A stretch of 38,677 nucleotides of DNA from Clostridia bacterium (GCA_012840485.1 DULG01000049.1:1-38677), one strand, 5' to 3'; positions 1 through 9,477 are shown, counted from the stretch's first letter. Program-made: numbers and translations. The notes: a model not told the origin generated them from the letters alone.

Positions 1-29
1 ACCTTGGAATATGTATAAAATAGGTGAGT

Positions 30-67
30 AAAAGAGAAGCATTAAAGAAAGCTTTCTCTTTTTTTAT
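30..67. terminator. Intrinsic terminator at the left edge
   Basis: An AAAAGAGAA-GC arm (30-40) pairs with GC-TTT-CTCTTTT (51-62) with one bulged T. A T-run continues to 67. It would stop a plus-strand transcript entering from the left. The reverse strand also ends in a short T-run, so it may serve the minus-strand transporter gene as well. Confidence 0.6.
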
Positions 68-987
68 TTATTTACCAATGACTCTATAATGGCAAAAATT
101 TGTTTAAGTAGAGGAATTATTAAAAGGGCTGAAAAGACGTTAAATAGAGTATGAGCATTTGCAACTTGTCTAAAGGTATTGTAAGGAGAGAGAATCTTTA
201 AAAATTCCGAAAAGAAATTGGTAAAAGGCAGGAAAATTATAGTACCAACTATATTAAGAAAAATATTAAATAAAGCTATTTTCTTCCCTTCTTTATTAGA
301 GGCAAAGCTTAAGATGATAGCTTCTGAGCAAGTTCCAATATTCAAACCATATATTATTGGTAATGCTTGTGATAAAGTTAGTAGTTGGGAAGAGACCAAA
401 ACTTGAAGTGTTGCTATCCCTATATTGCTGGATTGAAGGACTAATGCTGTAATAATCCCAGTTAAAATTCCTATAAAAGGATTTGAGAGATTAGAATTAG
501 TAAGGTCAAATTTGAAAGTTTTAAGAGGCGTTGCAGCCAATTCCATTATCTTAAGCCCATAAAATACTAATCCAAAGCCTAATAATATGTTTCCTATAAA
601 TTTTAATTTAACATTATGATTTTGAAAATGTAATACAGAACCTATAAAAACTAAATAAGGAGCTATTTTAAAGAGATTAAAAGCATAAAGCTGCACGGCA
701 ATAGTTGTTCCAATATTAGAACCTATAATTATACCTGCTGCACTTTTAAGGGTTAGAAGTTGTACTCCTGCCATTGTTACTGCGATTACAGTTACCATAC
801 TACTGCTTTGAAGGATTAAGGTTATAAAAAAACCTATTATTATTGATTTCAATAAATTATTTGCAAAATTATTAATAATTTGCGAAATTTTTTGTTGTGA
901 GAAGACCTGCAAACCTCTTGTTAAAGTAAAAATTCCCCAAATAAATACTACTATTCCTGTCGCAAAATATATTAAAGAGATTATCAT
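64..987 (-). CDS. Na/Pi cotransporter family (PF02690-type) membrane protein
   Basis: A 307-residue, very hydrophobic protein. It has the two inverted repeats of the Na+/Pi cotransporter family: a QSSS motif (60-63) with a GSNIGTT loop (89-95), and a second LQSSN motif (184-188) with a GLNIGTC loop (214-220). The duplicated QSS signatures form the substrate and sodium site in this family, so sodium-coupled phosphate or other anion uptake is likely. It ends after the transmembrane core and lacks the C-terminal PhoU-like domain of longer members. The start is fixed by a GGAGGAG ribosome site 5 nt upstream of the ATG. It diverges from the nucleotidyltransferase gene. The family assignment is firm; the true substrate is not known from sequence. 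Confidence 0.85.
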   Translation of the reverse strand: MIISLIYFATGIVVFIWGIFTLTRGLQVFSQQKISQIINNFANNLLKSIIIGFFITLILQSSSMVTVIAVTMAGVQLLTLKSAAGIIIGSNIGTTIAVQLYAFNLFKIAPYLVFIGSVLHFQNHNVKLKFIGNILLGFGLVFYGLKIMELAATPLKTFKFDLTNSNLSNPFIGILTGIITALVLQSSNIGIATLQVLVSSQLLTLSQALPIIYGLNIGTCSEAIILSFASNKEGKKIALFNIFLNIVGTIIFLPFTNFFSEFLKILSPYNTFRQVANAHTLFNVFSALLIIPLLKQIFAIIESLVNK

Positions 988-1114
988 TTTTACTCCTCCG
1001 CAAAGTCCCTTTCTTATTTCAATTTTATGTTGTTAATGCCTTAAAATGAATAATTTTTCCTTAAATAAAAACACTAAGAAATAGAGGTTAATAATAATTT
1101 TTAGGGGTGGTTGA

Positions 1115-3445
1115 ATGAAAGGGATAATCATGGCGGGTGGAGAAGGAAGCAGATTAAGACCTTTAACAGCAGATATACCTAAACCTTTAGTACCTGTTGC
1201 TAACAAACCGGCTATAAAACACATAGTAGAACATTTATACAAATATGGCATAGGAAATTTAGCTGTTACACTTTTTTATTTGCCACATAAAATAAAAAAT
1301 TATTTAGAAGAAGAATACGGGAATGAAATAAAATTTTATATAGAAGAGAAACCATTAGGTACTGCTGGAAGTGTCAAAAATGCTAGAGATTTTCTAAATG
1401 ATACTTTTATTGTTATGAGCGGTGATGTAATTACTGATGTCAATATAAAAGAAGCTTTTGAGTTTCACAGAAAGAAAGGGGCAAAAGTTACTCTCATATT
1501 GACAAGAGTAGATGTGCCATTGGAATATGGTGTTGTGATTGTGGATAAGGAAGGCAAAATAAAAAAATTTTTAGAGAAACCCTCTTGGGGAGAAGTGTTT
1601 AGCGATACAGTAAATACGGGTATATATATAATAGAACCAGAAATATTGGAGTTTATACCTCAAGATAAACCTTTTGATTTTAGTAAAGATTTATTTCCTA
1701 TGTTGTTGAAAAATGATATTCCAATGTACGGTTATATTACAGGAGGATATTGGTGTGATATAGGAAATACCAATCAATACATCACTAGTCATTTTGATAT
1801 TTTAGAAGGAAGAGTAGATTTAGGATATAAAGATAAGTTATTGAAAGAGAGGAAGATAATAGGCAAAAATGTTACAATTTCTCCTGAAGCTAAAATAATT
1901 CCTCCTGTTATTATAGGAAATAATGTGACAATTGAAGCTAACACTTTGATAGGTCCCAATGTGATAATTGGAGAAAGGAGTTTCATTAAGGAAGGAAGTA
2001 GTTTAAAAAATACAATTGTATGGGAAGAGGTTTATGTACATAAAAATTGCGAATTAAGAGGCTGTGTTATTTGTAATAGAGTGAGAATAGAGAATAATGT
2101 TCGAATTTTTGAAAATAGTGTTATAGGAGAAGGTACAAGAATTAGGCCTTTTGCTGAAATAAAGCCAGATGTGAGAATATGGCCTTACAAGACAGTAGAA
2201 CAAGAATCTATTGTATCAAAAGATATTGTATGGGGAAATGGGAAAAAAATCTTGTCATTTGGATATAGGGGAATAAAAGGAAATTTTAATGAAGATATAA
2301 CCCCTCAGGCTGCAATTGAGATTGGAGAAGCTTTTGGGAATGTCGTCAATGGCAAGGTATTAATAGCCTATGATGGCAATTTTATTTCTCAGTTTGTGAG
2401 TGATATAATCGCTCATGGATTGGCCTTTTCCGGCTGTGAGGTTTTAAAGGCCAATGGCACTTTTTTGCCTGCTGTAAGATATGGAATCAAAAAGAATGAC
2501 TGCGAAGGTGGGATATATGTACAAGGAGAAGGAGAGAATATACAGATTTTGTTTTTAGACAGAGAAGGTGCCGACATTGATAGGAGCTTAGAAAAAAAGA
2601 TAGAAAATAAACTGAGGGTTTATGATATGAAGAAGGTAGATGGAAGAAATTTAAAACCTATAAGAGAAATTAACTTAAAAGAGGATTATGTAAAGTTTCT
2701 TTTTGAAAATAAAAATGCTTATAAGAAATTTAAGATAAAAGCCTATGATGAAACTACCAAGACTTTGTTAGAGGAAATTGGAAATGGAAGTTTTTTGATA
2801 AGTGGTGATGAGTACCATGTAGGGGTGAGTTTGAACAAAGATGGAGAAAAGATAAAGATTTACGATGAAAGGGGTAGAGAATTTGATGAAGATGAGCTAA
2901 ATTATTTAAGAATGTTAATTGCAAAACAACAGGGGATTAAAAGATTTGTGCTTCCTTTTGACAGTTCAAAGTATTTGACAGAGTTTGCACAAGAAATTGC
3001 TATTAAAACCGTGCATAGCAAAATCTCTCACAAAGATAGAATGAAGACCATATTAGAATCTGATAAAATAGAAAGAGAAAAACAGTTTAACTTAAATTTT
3101 GATGGTATAAACTTTTTACTAGAGCTTTTAGAATATTTACAATACAATTCTAAAGAGCTTTCTGCTATAAAAGATGGTTTTCCTTTAGGATATAAAATGG
3201 TCAAAAGTATAAAATGTGATTTAAAAGATAAAGGGAAGATAATGAGACAGCTTTTCGAACAAGCAGATGAAAAAGCAGAGTTTTTAGATGGTTTAAAATT
3301 TAAAGAAACAGATGCATGGGTACTAGTGGTGCCAGACAATGAATTGCCTGCTTGCAATATCTATATAGAGGCCCCGACAAAAGAGAAAGCTGAAGAATTG
3401 TTTTTCATATATGAAAGGAAAATAAAAAGCATCATAGAAAAATAA
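1115..3445 (+). CDS. Sugar-phosphate nucleotidyltransferase fused to a degenerate phosphomannomutase domain
   Basis: 776 residues. Residues 1-235 are a nucleotidyltransferase with the signature GGEGSRLRPLT (8-18), KPLVP (23-27) and a GD metal motif (103-104), as in mannose-1-phosphate guanylyltransferases and glucose-1-phosphate transferases. Residues about 250-375 are left-handed beta-helix hexapeptide repeats. Residues about 385-776 resemble phosphomannomutase/phosphoglucomutase, but all three catalytic motifs are altered. The serine loop (TASHNP in active enzymes) reads VQGEGEN at 469-475. The metal loop (DGDADR) reads SGDEYHV at 563-569. The C-terminal phosphate loop (RPSGTEP) reads VPDNELP near 730. 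The mutase half is therefore probably not a mutase and may be regulatory or structural. The sugar and nucleotide cannot be fixed from sequence. An AGGGGTGG ribosome site precedes the ATG. Confidence 0.88.
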   Translation: MKGIIMAGGEGSRLRPLTADIPKPLVPVANKPAIKHIVEHLYKYGIGNLAVTLFYLPHKIKNYLEEEYGNEIKFYIEEKPLGTAGSVKNARDFLNDTFIVMSGDVITDVNIKEAFEFHRKKGAKVTLILTRVDVPLEYGVVIVDKEGKIKKFLEKPSWGEVFSDTVNTGIYIIEPEILEFIPQDKPFDFSKDLFPMLLKNDIPMYGYITGGYWCDIGNTNQYITSHFDILEGRVDLGYKDKLLKERKIIGKNVTISPEAKIIPPVIIGNNVTIEANTLIGPNVIIGERSFIKEGSSLKNTIVWEEVYVHKNCELRGCVICNRVRIENNVRIFENSVIGEGTRIRPFAEIKPDVRIWPYKTVEQESIVSKDIVWGNGKKILSFGYRGIKGNFNEDITPQAAIEIGEAFGNVVNGKVLIAYDGNFISQFVSDIIAHGLAFSGCEVLKANGTFLPAVRYGIKKNDCEGGIYVQGEGENIQILFLDREGADIDRSLEKKIENKLRVYDMKKVDGRNLKPIREINLKEDYVKFLFENKNAYKKFKIKAYDETTKTLLEEIGNGSFLISGDEYHVGVSLNKDGEKIKIYDERGREFDEDELNYLRMLIAKQQGIKRFVLPFDSSKYLTEFAQEIAIKTVHSKISHKDRMKTILESDKIEREKQFNLNFDGINFLLELLEYLQYNSKELSAIKDGFPLGYKMVKSIKCDLKDKGKIMRQLFEQADEKAEFLDGLKFKETDAWVLVVPDNELPACNIYIEAPTKEKAEELFFIYERKIKSIIEK

Positions 3446-3476
3446 AAATTTGTTTGTATGAAAATAATTGGAAAGT

Positions 3477-3537
3477 GATGCAAAGCGATAGATTGCAAAG
3501 CATATAATAGTTGTAACGCTTTACATCCTATTTTTTT
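3477..3537 (+). terminator. Probable terminator after the nucleotidyltransferase gene
   Basis: Arm GATGCAAAGCG (3477-3487) pairs with CGCTTTACATC (3517-3527) at 10 of 11 positions. An inner TTGCAA/TTGTAA stem lies between them, and a T7 run follows at 3531-3537. The loop region is long for a terminator, so confidence is moderate. It separates the upstream gene from the kdp promoter. Confidence 0.5.
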
Positions 3538-3586
3538 ATTCTAAAAAAGCTATAAAAGAGAAAAAGCCTTTTTGCTGTTTCTTGAT

Positions 3587-3614
3587 TTGAATAATATAAT
3601 ATATATGGTACAAT
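3587..3614 (+). promoter_or_regulatory. Candidate sigma-A promoter of the kdp operon
   Basis: TTGAAT (3587-3592), a 16-bp spacer, then TACAAT (3609-3614). It is the best housekeeping-type promoter between the upstream terminator and the first kdp-associated ORF and would give an untranslated leader of roughly 100 nt. I see no recognisable cyclic-di-AMP riboswitch in that leader. Confidence 0.45.
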
Positions 3615-3728
3615 AAATAATAAATAAGCCAAAAAATAAAGTAAAAGGTGGTAATATTGTAAAAATAGTGTCACTTAATTTGGTTAATTACCTAAAATTG
3701 ATAATAATAATTAGAGGTGAAGAAGAAT

Positions 3729-3842
3729 ATGGATTTTATAATTCTATTAGGATTTGTAACATTGTACTATGTTGTAAAAGGAATAGTTAAATGGTGTTGT
3801 TATTTGGTAGAAGCTAATTCTTATGAAGTAGGGGTGTATTAA
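3729..3842 (+). CDS. Small predicted membrane protein upstream of kdpF
   Basis: A 37-codon ORF with a clear AGAGGTG ribosome site about 9 nt before its ATG. The first 22 residues are hydrophobic and can form one transmembrane helix; the rest is short and polar with two adjacent cysteines (23-24). Its stop codon lies two bases before the GTG of kdpF, so the two are probably translated together and it belongs to the operon. It does not resemble a Kdp subunit I can name. It may be an accessory small protein of the pump or a translated leader. Reality as a gene is likely but unproven. Confidence 0.5.
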   Translation: MDFIILLGFVTLYYVVKGIVKWCCYLVEANSYEVGVY

Positions 3843-3844
3843 AG

Positions 3845-3922
3845 GTGGCCTTGTTGTATGTAGTTTTTTTTCTTTTACTCCTTTATTTGTTTTATGCTTT
3901 AATACATCCGGAAGAATTTTAA
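3845..3922 (+). CDS. kdpF: Potassium-transporting ATPase small subunit KdpF
   Basis: A 25-residue hydrophobic peptide opening at GTG and ending in the KdpF-like tail ALIHPEEF (compare the family pattern of one helix, then YALxxPExF). KdpF is a single-helix peptide that stabilises the KdpABC complex in the membrane. TTG codons at 3851 and 3854 are alternative starts, the latter better spaced from the AAAGGTGG ribosome site at 3841-3848. It lies directly before kdpA, where kdpF normally sits, 13 nt ahead of the kdpA ATG. Confidence 0.82.
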   Translation: MALLYVVFFLLLLYLFYALIHPEEF

Positions 3923-3935
3923 GGGAGGAAAGTAC

Positions 3936-5621
3936 ATGTATTCGAATATAGAACTTTTTGTTATGCTATTGGTAATAGCTCTTTTAACTAAACCTATTGG
4001 TACTTATATGTATAAAATATTTGAGTATAAGCCGATGAAATTGGATAAAGTTTTTTTACCTGTAGAAAATTTTATATATAAACTTTCAGGGATCAATGCA
4101 GAAGAAGAAATGAGTTGGAAAAAATATGCATTGTCCTTTTTGCTTGTTAATACTGTGATGATGATAATTGGGTATATTATATTGCGAATACAAGGATTTT
4201 TGCCTTTAAATCCTACTGGAGTTAAAAACATGGAGTCTTCTCTTGCTTTTAACACGGCAATAAGCTTTACGACAAATACAAACCTTCAACACTATGCTGG
4301 GGAAAATGGCGTAACTTTTTTAAGCCAAATGATCATAATAGTATTTTTGATGTTTACTTCTGCGGCTTCAGGGTTAGTAACTGCAGCAGCTATAATGAGA
4401 GGACTTAGTAAAAAGACAAAATTGCTAGGGAATTTTTATGCGGATTTTGTAAGAGTGACTGTGAGGCTTTTGCTTCCTATTTCCATGGTTGTCACTCTTA
4501 TATTAGTATGGCAAGGAGTTCCTCAAACTTTTGCAGGAAAAATAGTTGTAGATACATTAGAAGGTGGCAGACAAACTATTATAACAGGTCCCGTAGCTGT
4601 ATTAGAGTCAATTAAACACTTAGGCACAAATGGTGGTGGATTTTTTGGGGCAAATTCTTCTCACCCCTTAGAAAATCCTACTTGGCTTACCAATATGATT
4701 GAGATGCTTCTTATGATGCTTTTACCTGCATCTTTAATTTACACTTATGGATTGATGATAAACAATAAAAGACACGCTTTGGTTTTATACATTTCCTTGT
4801 TTGTAATTTTTATTCTTTTGGTTGTTGGAGCAATTTATGCGGAAAGTCATCCAGGAGTGGCATATTCGAAATTACATATTGATGGTACACCTTATGGAAA
4901 TTATGAAGGAAAAGAAGTGCGCTTTGGAGTCTCACAATCTCCACTATTTGCAACTGTGACTACTGCTTTTACCACAGGTTCTGTTGACAGTATGCACGAT
5001 TCTTATACACCTTTAGGAGGAGCAGTACCACTTATCCTCATGATGTTAAATACCATTTTTGGAGGAGATGGAGCAGGACTTCAGAATATAATAATGTATA
5101 CAATATTGACGGTATTTTTGACGGGGCTTATGGTAGGAAGAACTCCAGAATATTTAGGGAGAAAAATTGAAACTAAAGAGATAAAACTTATTGCCATAGC
5201 AATATTAGTTCATCCATTTTTGATACTTTTTTCTTCTGCTTTGACAGTGATGCTAAAAGTGGGAGTATCTTCTGTAACGAATCCGCTGTATCATGGACTT
5301 ACACAAGTTTTGTATGAGTTTTCTTCTGCGGCGGCAAATAATGGTTCTGAATTTGCAGGATTTATAGGAAACACTGTGTTTATGAATATAATGACAGGTT
5401 TAGTTATGTTCTTTGGAAGATATATAACCATTATTCTTATGTTAGCTGTTGCAGGTTCTATGGCGGAGAAAATTCCTGCACCGCCATCACCAGGTACTTT
5501 TAGAACAGACAATGCTTTGTTTGGAGCAATTTTTATAGCGATTGTTGTAATTGTAGGAGCTCTTACTTTCTTCCCAGCGATAATATTAGGACCTATTTCT
5601 GAGTTTTTGAGCATGACGTAA
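3936..5621 (+). CDS. kdpA: Potassium-transporting ATPase subunit KdpA
   Basis: 561 residues, the usual KdpA length. It is the potassium-channel-like subunit of the high-affinity K+ pump. It shows four pore-loop regions, including TNTNLQHY (113-120), GTNGGGFFGAN (230-240), the FTTGSVD stretch and AANNGSEFAG, which line the selectivity filter. About ten transmembrane helices alternate with these loops. A GGGAGG ribosome site precedes the ATG. It works with KdpB, C and F encoded in the same transcript to import K+ when external K+ is scarce. Confidence 0.97.
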   Translation: MYSNIELFVMLLVIALLTKPIGTYMYKIFEYKPMKLDKVFLPVENFIYKLSGINAEEEMSWKKYALSFLLVNTVMMIIGYIILRIQGFLPLNPTGVKNMESSLAFNTAISFTTNTNLQHYAGENGVTFLSQMIIIVFLMFTSAASGLVTAAAIMRGLSKKTKLLGNFYADFVRVTVRLLLPISMVVTLILVWQGVPQTFAGKIVVDTLEGGRQTIITGPVAVLESIKHLGTNGGGFFGANSSHPLENPTWLTNMIEMLLMMLLPASLIYTYGLMINNKRHALVLYISLFVIFILLVVGAIYAESHPGVAYSKLHIDGTPYGNYEGKEVRFGVSQSPLFATVTTAFTTGSVDSMHDSYTPLGGAVPLILMMLNTIFGGDGAGLQNIIMYTILTVFLTGLMVGRTPEYLGRKIETKEIKLIAIAILVHPFLILFSSALTVMLKVGVSSVTNPLYHGLTQVLYEFSSAAANNGSEFAGFIGNTVFMNIMTGLVMFFGRYITIILMLAVAGSMAEKIPAPPSPGTFRTDNALFGAIFIAIVVIVGALTFFPAIILGPISEFLSMT

Positions 5622-5636
5622 TGGAGGTAACGCCTT

Positions 5637-7676
5637 ATGAAGAGAAAAAGAGAAATAAAAACGATGAGTAAAGAGATTGTAGTAGGCGCAATCAAAAACT
5701 CTTTTGTGAAACTTAATCCTCTTAAAATGTATAAAAACCCTGTGATGTTTGTGGTAGAAGTAGGTATGTTTATTACATTGTTGGCTACAATATTTCCTAC
5801 TTATTTTGGAAGTACTTACGACGAAGTGGGATATAACGCTTTAATCACTTTTATATTGTTTGTAACAGTGCTTTTTGCTAATTTTGCAGAAGCACTGGCA
5901 GAAGGAAGAGGGAAAGCTCAAGCAGATACCCTTAAAAAGACAAAAAAAGAGACTATGGCAAAACTCATTAAAAGTGATGGAAGCATAAAAATGGTTAAGT
6001 CCTCTGAGCTTAAAAAAGGGGATATAGTGCTTTGTGAGGCAGGAGATATAATTCCGGCTGATGGAGAAATAATAGAAGGACTTGCTGCAATTGATGAGTC
6101 TGCAATAACAGGTGAATCTGCACCAGTTATAAAAGAAGCTGGTGGTGATTTTAGCTCAGTTACTGGTGGGACAAAGGTAATAAGCGATAGCATTAAAGTC
6201 CAAGTTACTGTTGACGAAGGGGAATCTTTTTTAGACAGAATGATAAAAATGGTAGAAGGAGCCAAAAGGCAGAAATCTCCTAATGAAATTGCTTTGACTA
6301 CTGTTTTAGTGAGTTTGACAATAATTTTTATAATTGTTGTTATGACCCTATACCCAATGGCTAAATTTGTCCATGTAAGAATAAGTGCTACTACATTGAT
6401 TGCTTTGTTAGTTTGCTTAATACCAACTACAATTGGAGGCCTTCTTTCTGCGATAGGCATTGCAGGTATGGATAGAGTTACACGCTTTAATGTAATTGCT
6501 ATGTCTGGAAAAGCAGTAGAAGCTGCAGGAGATATCGACACAATGCTTTTAGATAAAACAGGCACAATCACTTTTGGAAATAGATTAGCAGCTGATTTTA
6601 TACCAGTTGGCGGCCATAAAAAAGAAGAAGTTACATATTATGCCCTTGTATCCTCTTTAAAAGATTTAACTCCCGAAGGAAGGTCAATAGTAGACTTAGC
6701 TAAGAAAATGGGCGTAAAGGTACCGGAAGATATTTTAGATGGAGCGGTAGTTATAGAATTTACTGCAGAAACAAGGATGAGCGGACTAAATTTAAAAGAT
6801 GGGACTATTGTGCGAAAAGGGTCTTATGATAAGGTGAAAGAATATATAAAAGAACAAGGAGGAGAAATTCCGGAAGATTTAGATAAAGAAGTTGAGAAGA
6901 TATCTTTATTAGGTGGGACTCCTCTTGTAGTAGTGAAAGACAAAGAAGTATTAGGAGTAATATATTTAAAGGATACTATAAAACCTGGTATGAAAGAGCG
7001 TTTTAAACAGCTTAGAGCGATGGGAATTAAAACTATCATGGTAACGGGGGATAATCCTTTAACTGCAAAAACAATAGCAGAAGAGGCTGGTGTTGACGAA
7101 TTCATTGCAGAAAGTAAACCAGAGGATAAGATAAATGTGATTAAAAGAGAACAGGCGGCAGGAAGGCTTGTTGCCATGACAGGAGATGGAACAAATGATG
7201 CACCAGCACTTGCCCAAGCAGATGTAGGACTTGCAATGAATAGCGGTACAATGGCTGCTAAAGAAGCTGCAAACATGGTGGACCTTGATTCTGACCCTAC
7301 AAAGATTATTGAAGTAGTAGCAATTGGTAAGCAGCTTCTCATGACGAGAGGAGCGTTGACTACTTTTAGTATTGCCAATGACGTTGCTAAATACTTTGCG
7401 ATACTTCCTGCCATTATGTCTGATACTTTGCCATCAATAAAGGTACTGGATATAATGAAACTCTCCTCACCGACTAATGCAATATTATCAGCTTTAATAT
7501 TTAACGCCATTATAATACCTATTTTGATTCCTATTGCTATGAGAGGAGTAAAATATAGGCCAATGAGTGCTAATGCGTTATTGGCGAGGAATTTACTGAT
7601 TTACGGACTGGGAGGATTGATTGCTCCTTTTGTGGGGATAAAACTTATTGACTTAATAATATCTTCTATCTTTTAA
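5637..7676 (+). CDS. kdpB: Potassium-transporting ATPase ATP-binding subunit KdpB
   Basis: 679 residues, a complete P-type ATPase catalytic subunit of the Kdp pump. Visible motifs are the actuator TGES (158-161), the intramembrane CLIPTT (260-265), the phosphorylated aspartate D306 in DKTGTIT, and the hinge GDGTND (516-521). The serine of TGES (S161) is the residue that is inhibitory when phosphorylated in the E. coli enzyme. A GGAGG site lies 8-10 nt before the ATG at 5637. A start at the inner ATG (MSKEIV) is possible but lacks a better ribosome site. It lies 15 nt after kdpA. Confidence 0.97.
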   Translation: MKRKREIKTMSKEIVVGAIKNSFVKLNPLKMYKNPVMFVVEVGMFITLLATIFPTYFGSTYDEVGYNALITFILFVTVLFANFAEALAEGRGKAQADTLKKTKKETMAKLIKSDGSIKMVKSSELKKGDIVLCEAGDIIPADGEIIEGLAAIDESAITGESAPVIKEAGGDFSSVTGGTKVISDSIKVQVTVDEGESFLDRMIKMVEGAKRQKSPNEIALTTVLVSLTIIFIIVVMTLYPMAKFVHVRISATTLIALLVCLIPTTIGGLLSAIGIAGMDRVTRFNVIAMSGKAVEAAGDIDTMLLDKTGTITFGNRLAADFIPVGGHKKEEVTYYALVSSLKDLTPEGRSIVDLAKKMGVKVPEDILDGAVVIEFTAETRMSGLNLKDGTIVRKGSYDKVKEYIKEQGGEIPEDLDKEVEKISLLGGTPLVVVKDKEVLGVIYLKDTIKPGMKERFKQLRAMGIKTIMVTGDNPLTAKTIAEEAGVDEFIAESKPEDKINVIKREQAAGRLVAMTGDGTNDAPALAQADVGLAMNSGTMAAKEAANMVDLDSDPTKIIEVVAIGKQLLMTRGALTTFSIANDVAKYFAILPAIMSDTLPSIKVLDIMKLSSPTNAILSALIFNAIIIPILIPIAMRGVKYRPMSANALLARNLLIYGLGGLIAPFVGIKLIDLIISSIF

Positions 7677-7691
7677 TTTGGAGGATTTGCT

Positions 7692-8270
7692 ATGAGTGAA
7701 GTTAAGAAAGCAATTAAATTTACACTTGTCTTGATGATATTGCTAGGGCTTATATATCCATTTATTATGACAGCAATTGCAAATTTAATATTTCCTTATC
7801 AGGCAAAAGGTAGTATAATTAAAGTAGATGGTAAGGCAGTAGGATCCGAGCTCATTGGACAAAAATTCACTGATTCTAAGTGGTTTATGGGAAGACCTTC
7901 CGCAGTGGATTACAATGCAGAGTCTTCAGGTGGTACTAATTACGCTTTATCTAATCCTAAATTTAAAGAAGAAGTGGAAAGAAATATTGAGGAGTTTTTA
8001 AAGAAAAACCCTGGAGTAAAAAGAAGTGACATACCTGCAGATATAGTTACTTCTTCTGCATCAGGATTAGATCCTCATATTTCTCCGCAAGCCGCATATT
8101 TACAAGTTGAAAGAGTAGCTAAAGCAAACAATTTGCCAAAAAAAGTTGTAAAAAAACTTGTGGATGAAAATATTGAAGGCAGATTTTTAGGCCTTTTTGG
8201 AGAACCACGGGTAAATGTGCTTAAATTAAATTTAAGCTTATTAGAAGAAATTAAGAAAAATAAAAAGTGA
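7692..8270 (+). CDS. kdpC: Potassium-transporting ATPase subunit KdpC
   Basis: 192 residues with one N-terminal membrane helix (about 8-34) and an extracytoplasmic domain. It contains the family signatures GSELIGQ, FxGRPSA, SSGGTN and the C-terminal GLDPHISPQAA stretch. KdpC stabilises the complex and raises its apparent ATP affinity. Start chosen from TTGGAGGA 10 nt upstream. It follows kdpB by 15 nt and precedes kdpD by 6 nt. Confidence 0.96.
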   Translation: MSEVKKAIKFTLVLMILLGLIYPFIMTAIANLIFPYQAKGSIIKVDGKAVGSELIGQKFTDSKWFMGRPSAVDYNAESSGGTNYALSNPKFKEEVERNIEEFLKKNPGVKRSDIPADIVTSSASGLDPHISPQAAYLQVERVAKANNLPKKVVKKLVDENIEGRFLGLFGEPRVNVLKLNLSLLEEIKKNKK

Positions 8271-8276
8271 GGCTTT

Positions 8277-9404
8277 ATGATGGCGAAGAAGTCCCCTGAT
8301 TATTTTTTGAGAGAAATAGAAAGAGCTAATAAGGGAAGGTTGAAGATTTATCTTGGTGCTGCTCCTGGTGTCGGCAAGACCTATCACATGTTGCAAGATG
8401 CCAATGAAATGAAGGCAAGAGGTATAGATGTGGTAATAGGCTTTGTAGAAACCTATGGGAGAAAAGACACTGAGGAGCAGATAGGGGACCTTGAAATTAT
8501 TCCGCTAAAGGAAATAAATTACAAAGGTGCAATTCTTAAGGAAATGGATTTGGAGGCTATTTTAAAGAGAAAACCCCAGGTTGTGGTGGTAGACGAATTA
8601 GCCCATACAAATGCTCCTGGTTCAAAAAATGAAAAGAGATATCAAGATGTTTTGGAGCTTATAGATAACGGCATAAGTGTGATGACTGCTGTCAACATAC
8701 AACATTTTGAAAGTCTTAATGATTATATAAACCGCATGACTAATGTAAAGGTGAGGGAAACTATTCCTGATAAACTTTTAGAAATATGTGATGAAGTAGA
8801 AGTAGTTGATGTTTCGCCGGAGACTTTGATAGAGAGGCTTAAAAATGGAAAGATTTATAGTCCCGATAAGATTGAAACTGCTCTTAACAATTTTTTTAGA
8901 ATTGGCAATCTTTCCGCGTTAAGGGAACTTACATTGAGGGAAGTAGCAAATGAGGTTGACGATAGGCTTTTGGAATATAAAAATAGAAAAAACGTTATAG
9001 GATTAAAAGGAGCACAAGAAAAGATATTGGTTTGTGTAAATTTGAGATTTAATGCAGAGTATCTGATACGAAGAGGTTATAGGTTAGCTAAAATGCTTAA
9101 AGCAGACCTCTTTGTTTTGCATGTTTACAATGATGATGACTTAAGAGACCATAAAAAACTCAAAAAATTAGATGAAATCACAATGCTGTGCAACAAATTA
9201 GAAGCAAAGTTTTACATGGTCAAATCAAATGACCCTGCTAAGGCTATAATAAAATTTGCTGAAGAAAATGCAATTACTCAAATTGTAGTAGGACAGTCTG
9301 TGAGAAGAAGAATTGATGAAATAATAAGGGGTTCTATTGTTAGAAGAATAATGAAAGGTACTAAATTTATAGATGTTCTTGTTGTAGCCGATCCACGGGG
9401 GTAA
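8277..9404 (+). CDS. kdpD: KdpD-like sensor protein lacking the histidine kinase
   Basis: 375 residues, less than half of a full KdpD (about 900). Residues 20-230 are the KdpD N-terminal domain, with Walker A GAAPGVGKT (27-35) and VVVVDELAH (102-110). Residues about 245-375 are a universal-stress-protein (USP) domain. The four membrane helices, GAF domain and histidine kinase are absent, and no kdpE follows. In Staphylococcus the USP domain of KdpD binds cyclic-di-AMP, so this protein could be a ligand sensor acting directly on the pump or on another kinase; that is inference. A clean terminator after the stop argues against recent truncation. An alternative start is the second ATG at 8280. 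Confidence 0.93.
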   Translation: MMAKKSPDYFLREIERANKGRLKIYLGAAPGVGKTYHMLQDANEMKARGIDVVIGFVETYGRKDTEEQIGDLEIIPLKEINYKGAILKEMDLEAILKRKPQVVVVDELAHTNAPGSKNEKRYQDVLELIDNGISVMTAVNIQHFESLNDYINRMTNVKVRETIPDKLLEICDEVEVVDVSPETLIERLKNGKIYSPDKIETALNNFFRIGNLSALRELTLREVANEVDDRLLEYKNRKNVIGLKGAQEKILVCVNLRFNAEYLIRRGYRLAKMLKADLFVLHVYNDDDLRDHKKLKKLDEITMLCNKLEAKFYMVKSNDPAKAIIKFAEENAITQIVVGQSVRRRIDEIIRGSIVRRIMKGTKFIDVLVVADPRG

Positions 9405-9428
9405 AAATGGGTTTTACCCCGTTTTTTT
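9398..9428 (+). terminator. Intrinsic terminator of the kdp operon
   Basis: Perfect 9-bp stem GGGGTAAAA (9398-9406) with TTTTACCCC (9412-9420), a 5-nt loop and a T7 run (9422-9428). The 5' arm overlaps the stop codon of the truncated kdpD. Confidence 0.92.
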
Positions 9429-9440
9429 ATATGGTATAAT
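9413..9440 (+). promoter_or_regulatory. Candidate promoter for the Cas4-like gene pair
   Basis: TTTACC (9413-9418), a 16-bp spacer and a consensus TATAAT (9435-9440). The -35 hexamer lies inside the kdp terminator's 3' arm, so the two elements share bases. Transcription would begin near 9447, about 30 nt before the first ATG. Confidence 0.5.
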
Positions 9441-9477
9441 AAGTCTGTAAAAATATTGTTTTTAAAGGTGTTATATT

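Noticed and set aside
3615..3728. A cyclic-di-AMP riboswitch in the kdp leader
   Set aside because: The leader is A/T-rich and lacks the conserved GC elements and the length of the ydaO class.
5918..6571. Long minus-strand open frame inside kdpB
   Set aside because: Shadow of the kdpB coding sequence; no ribosome site or family features.
6824..7510. Second long minus-strand open frame inside kdpB
   Set aside because: Shadow frame with composition mirrored from kdpB.
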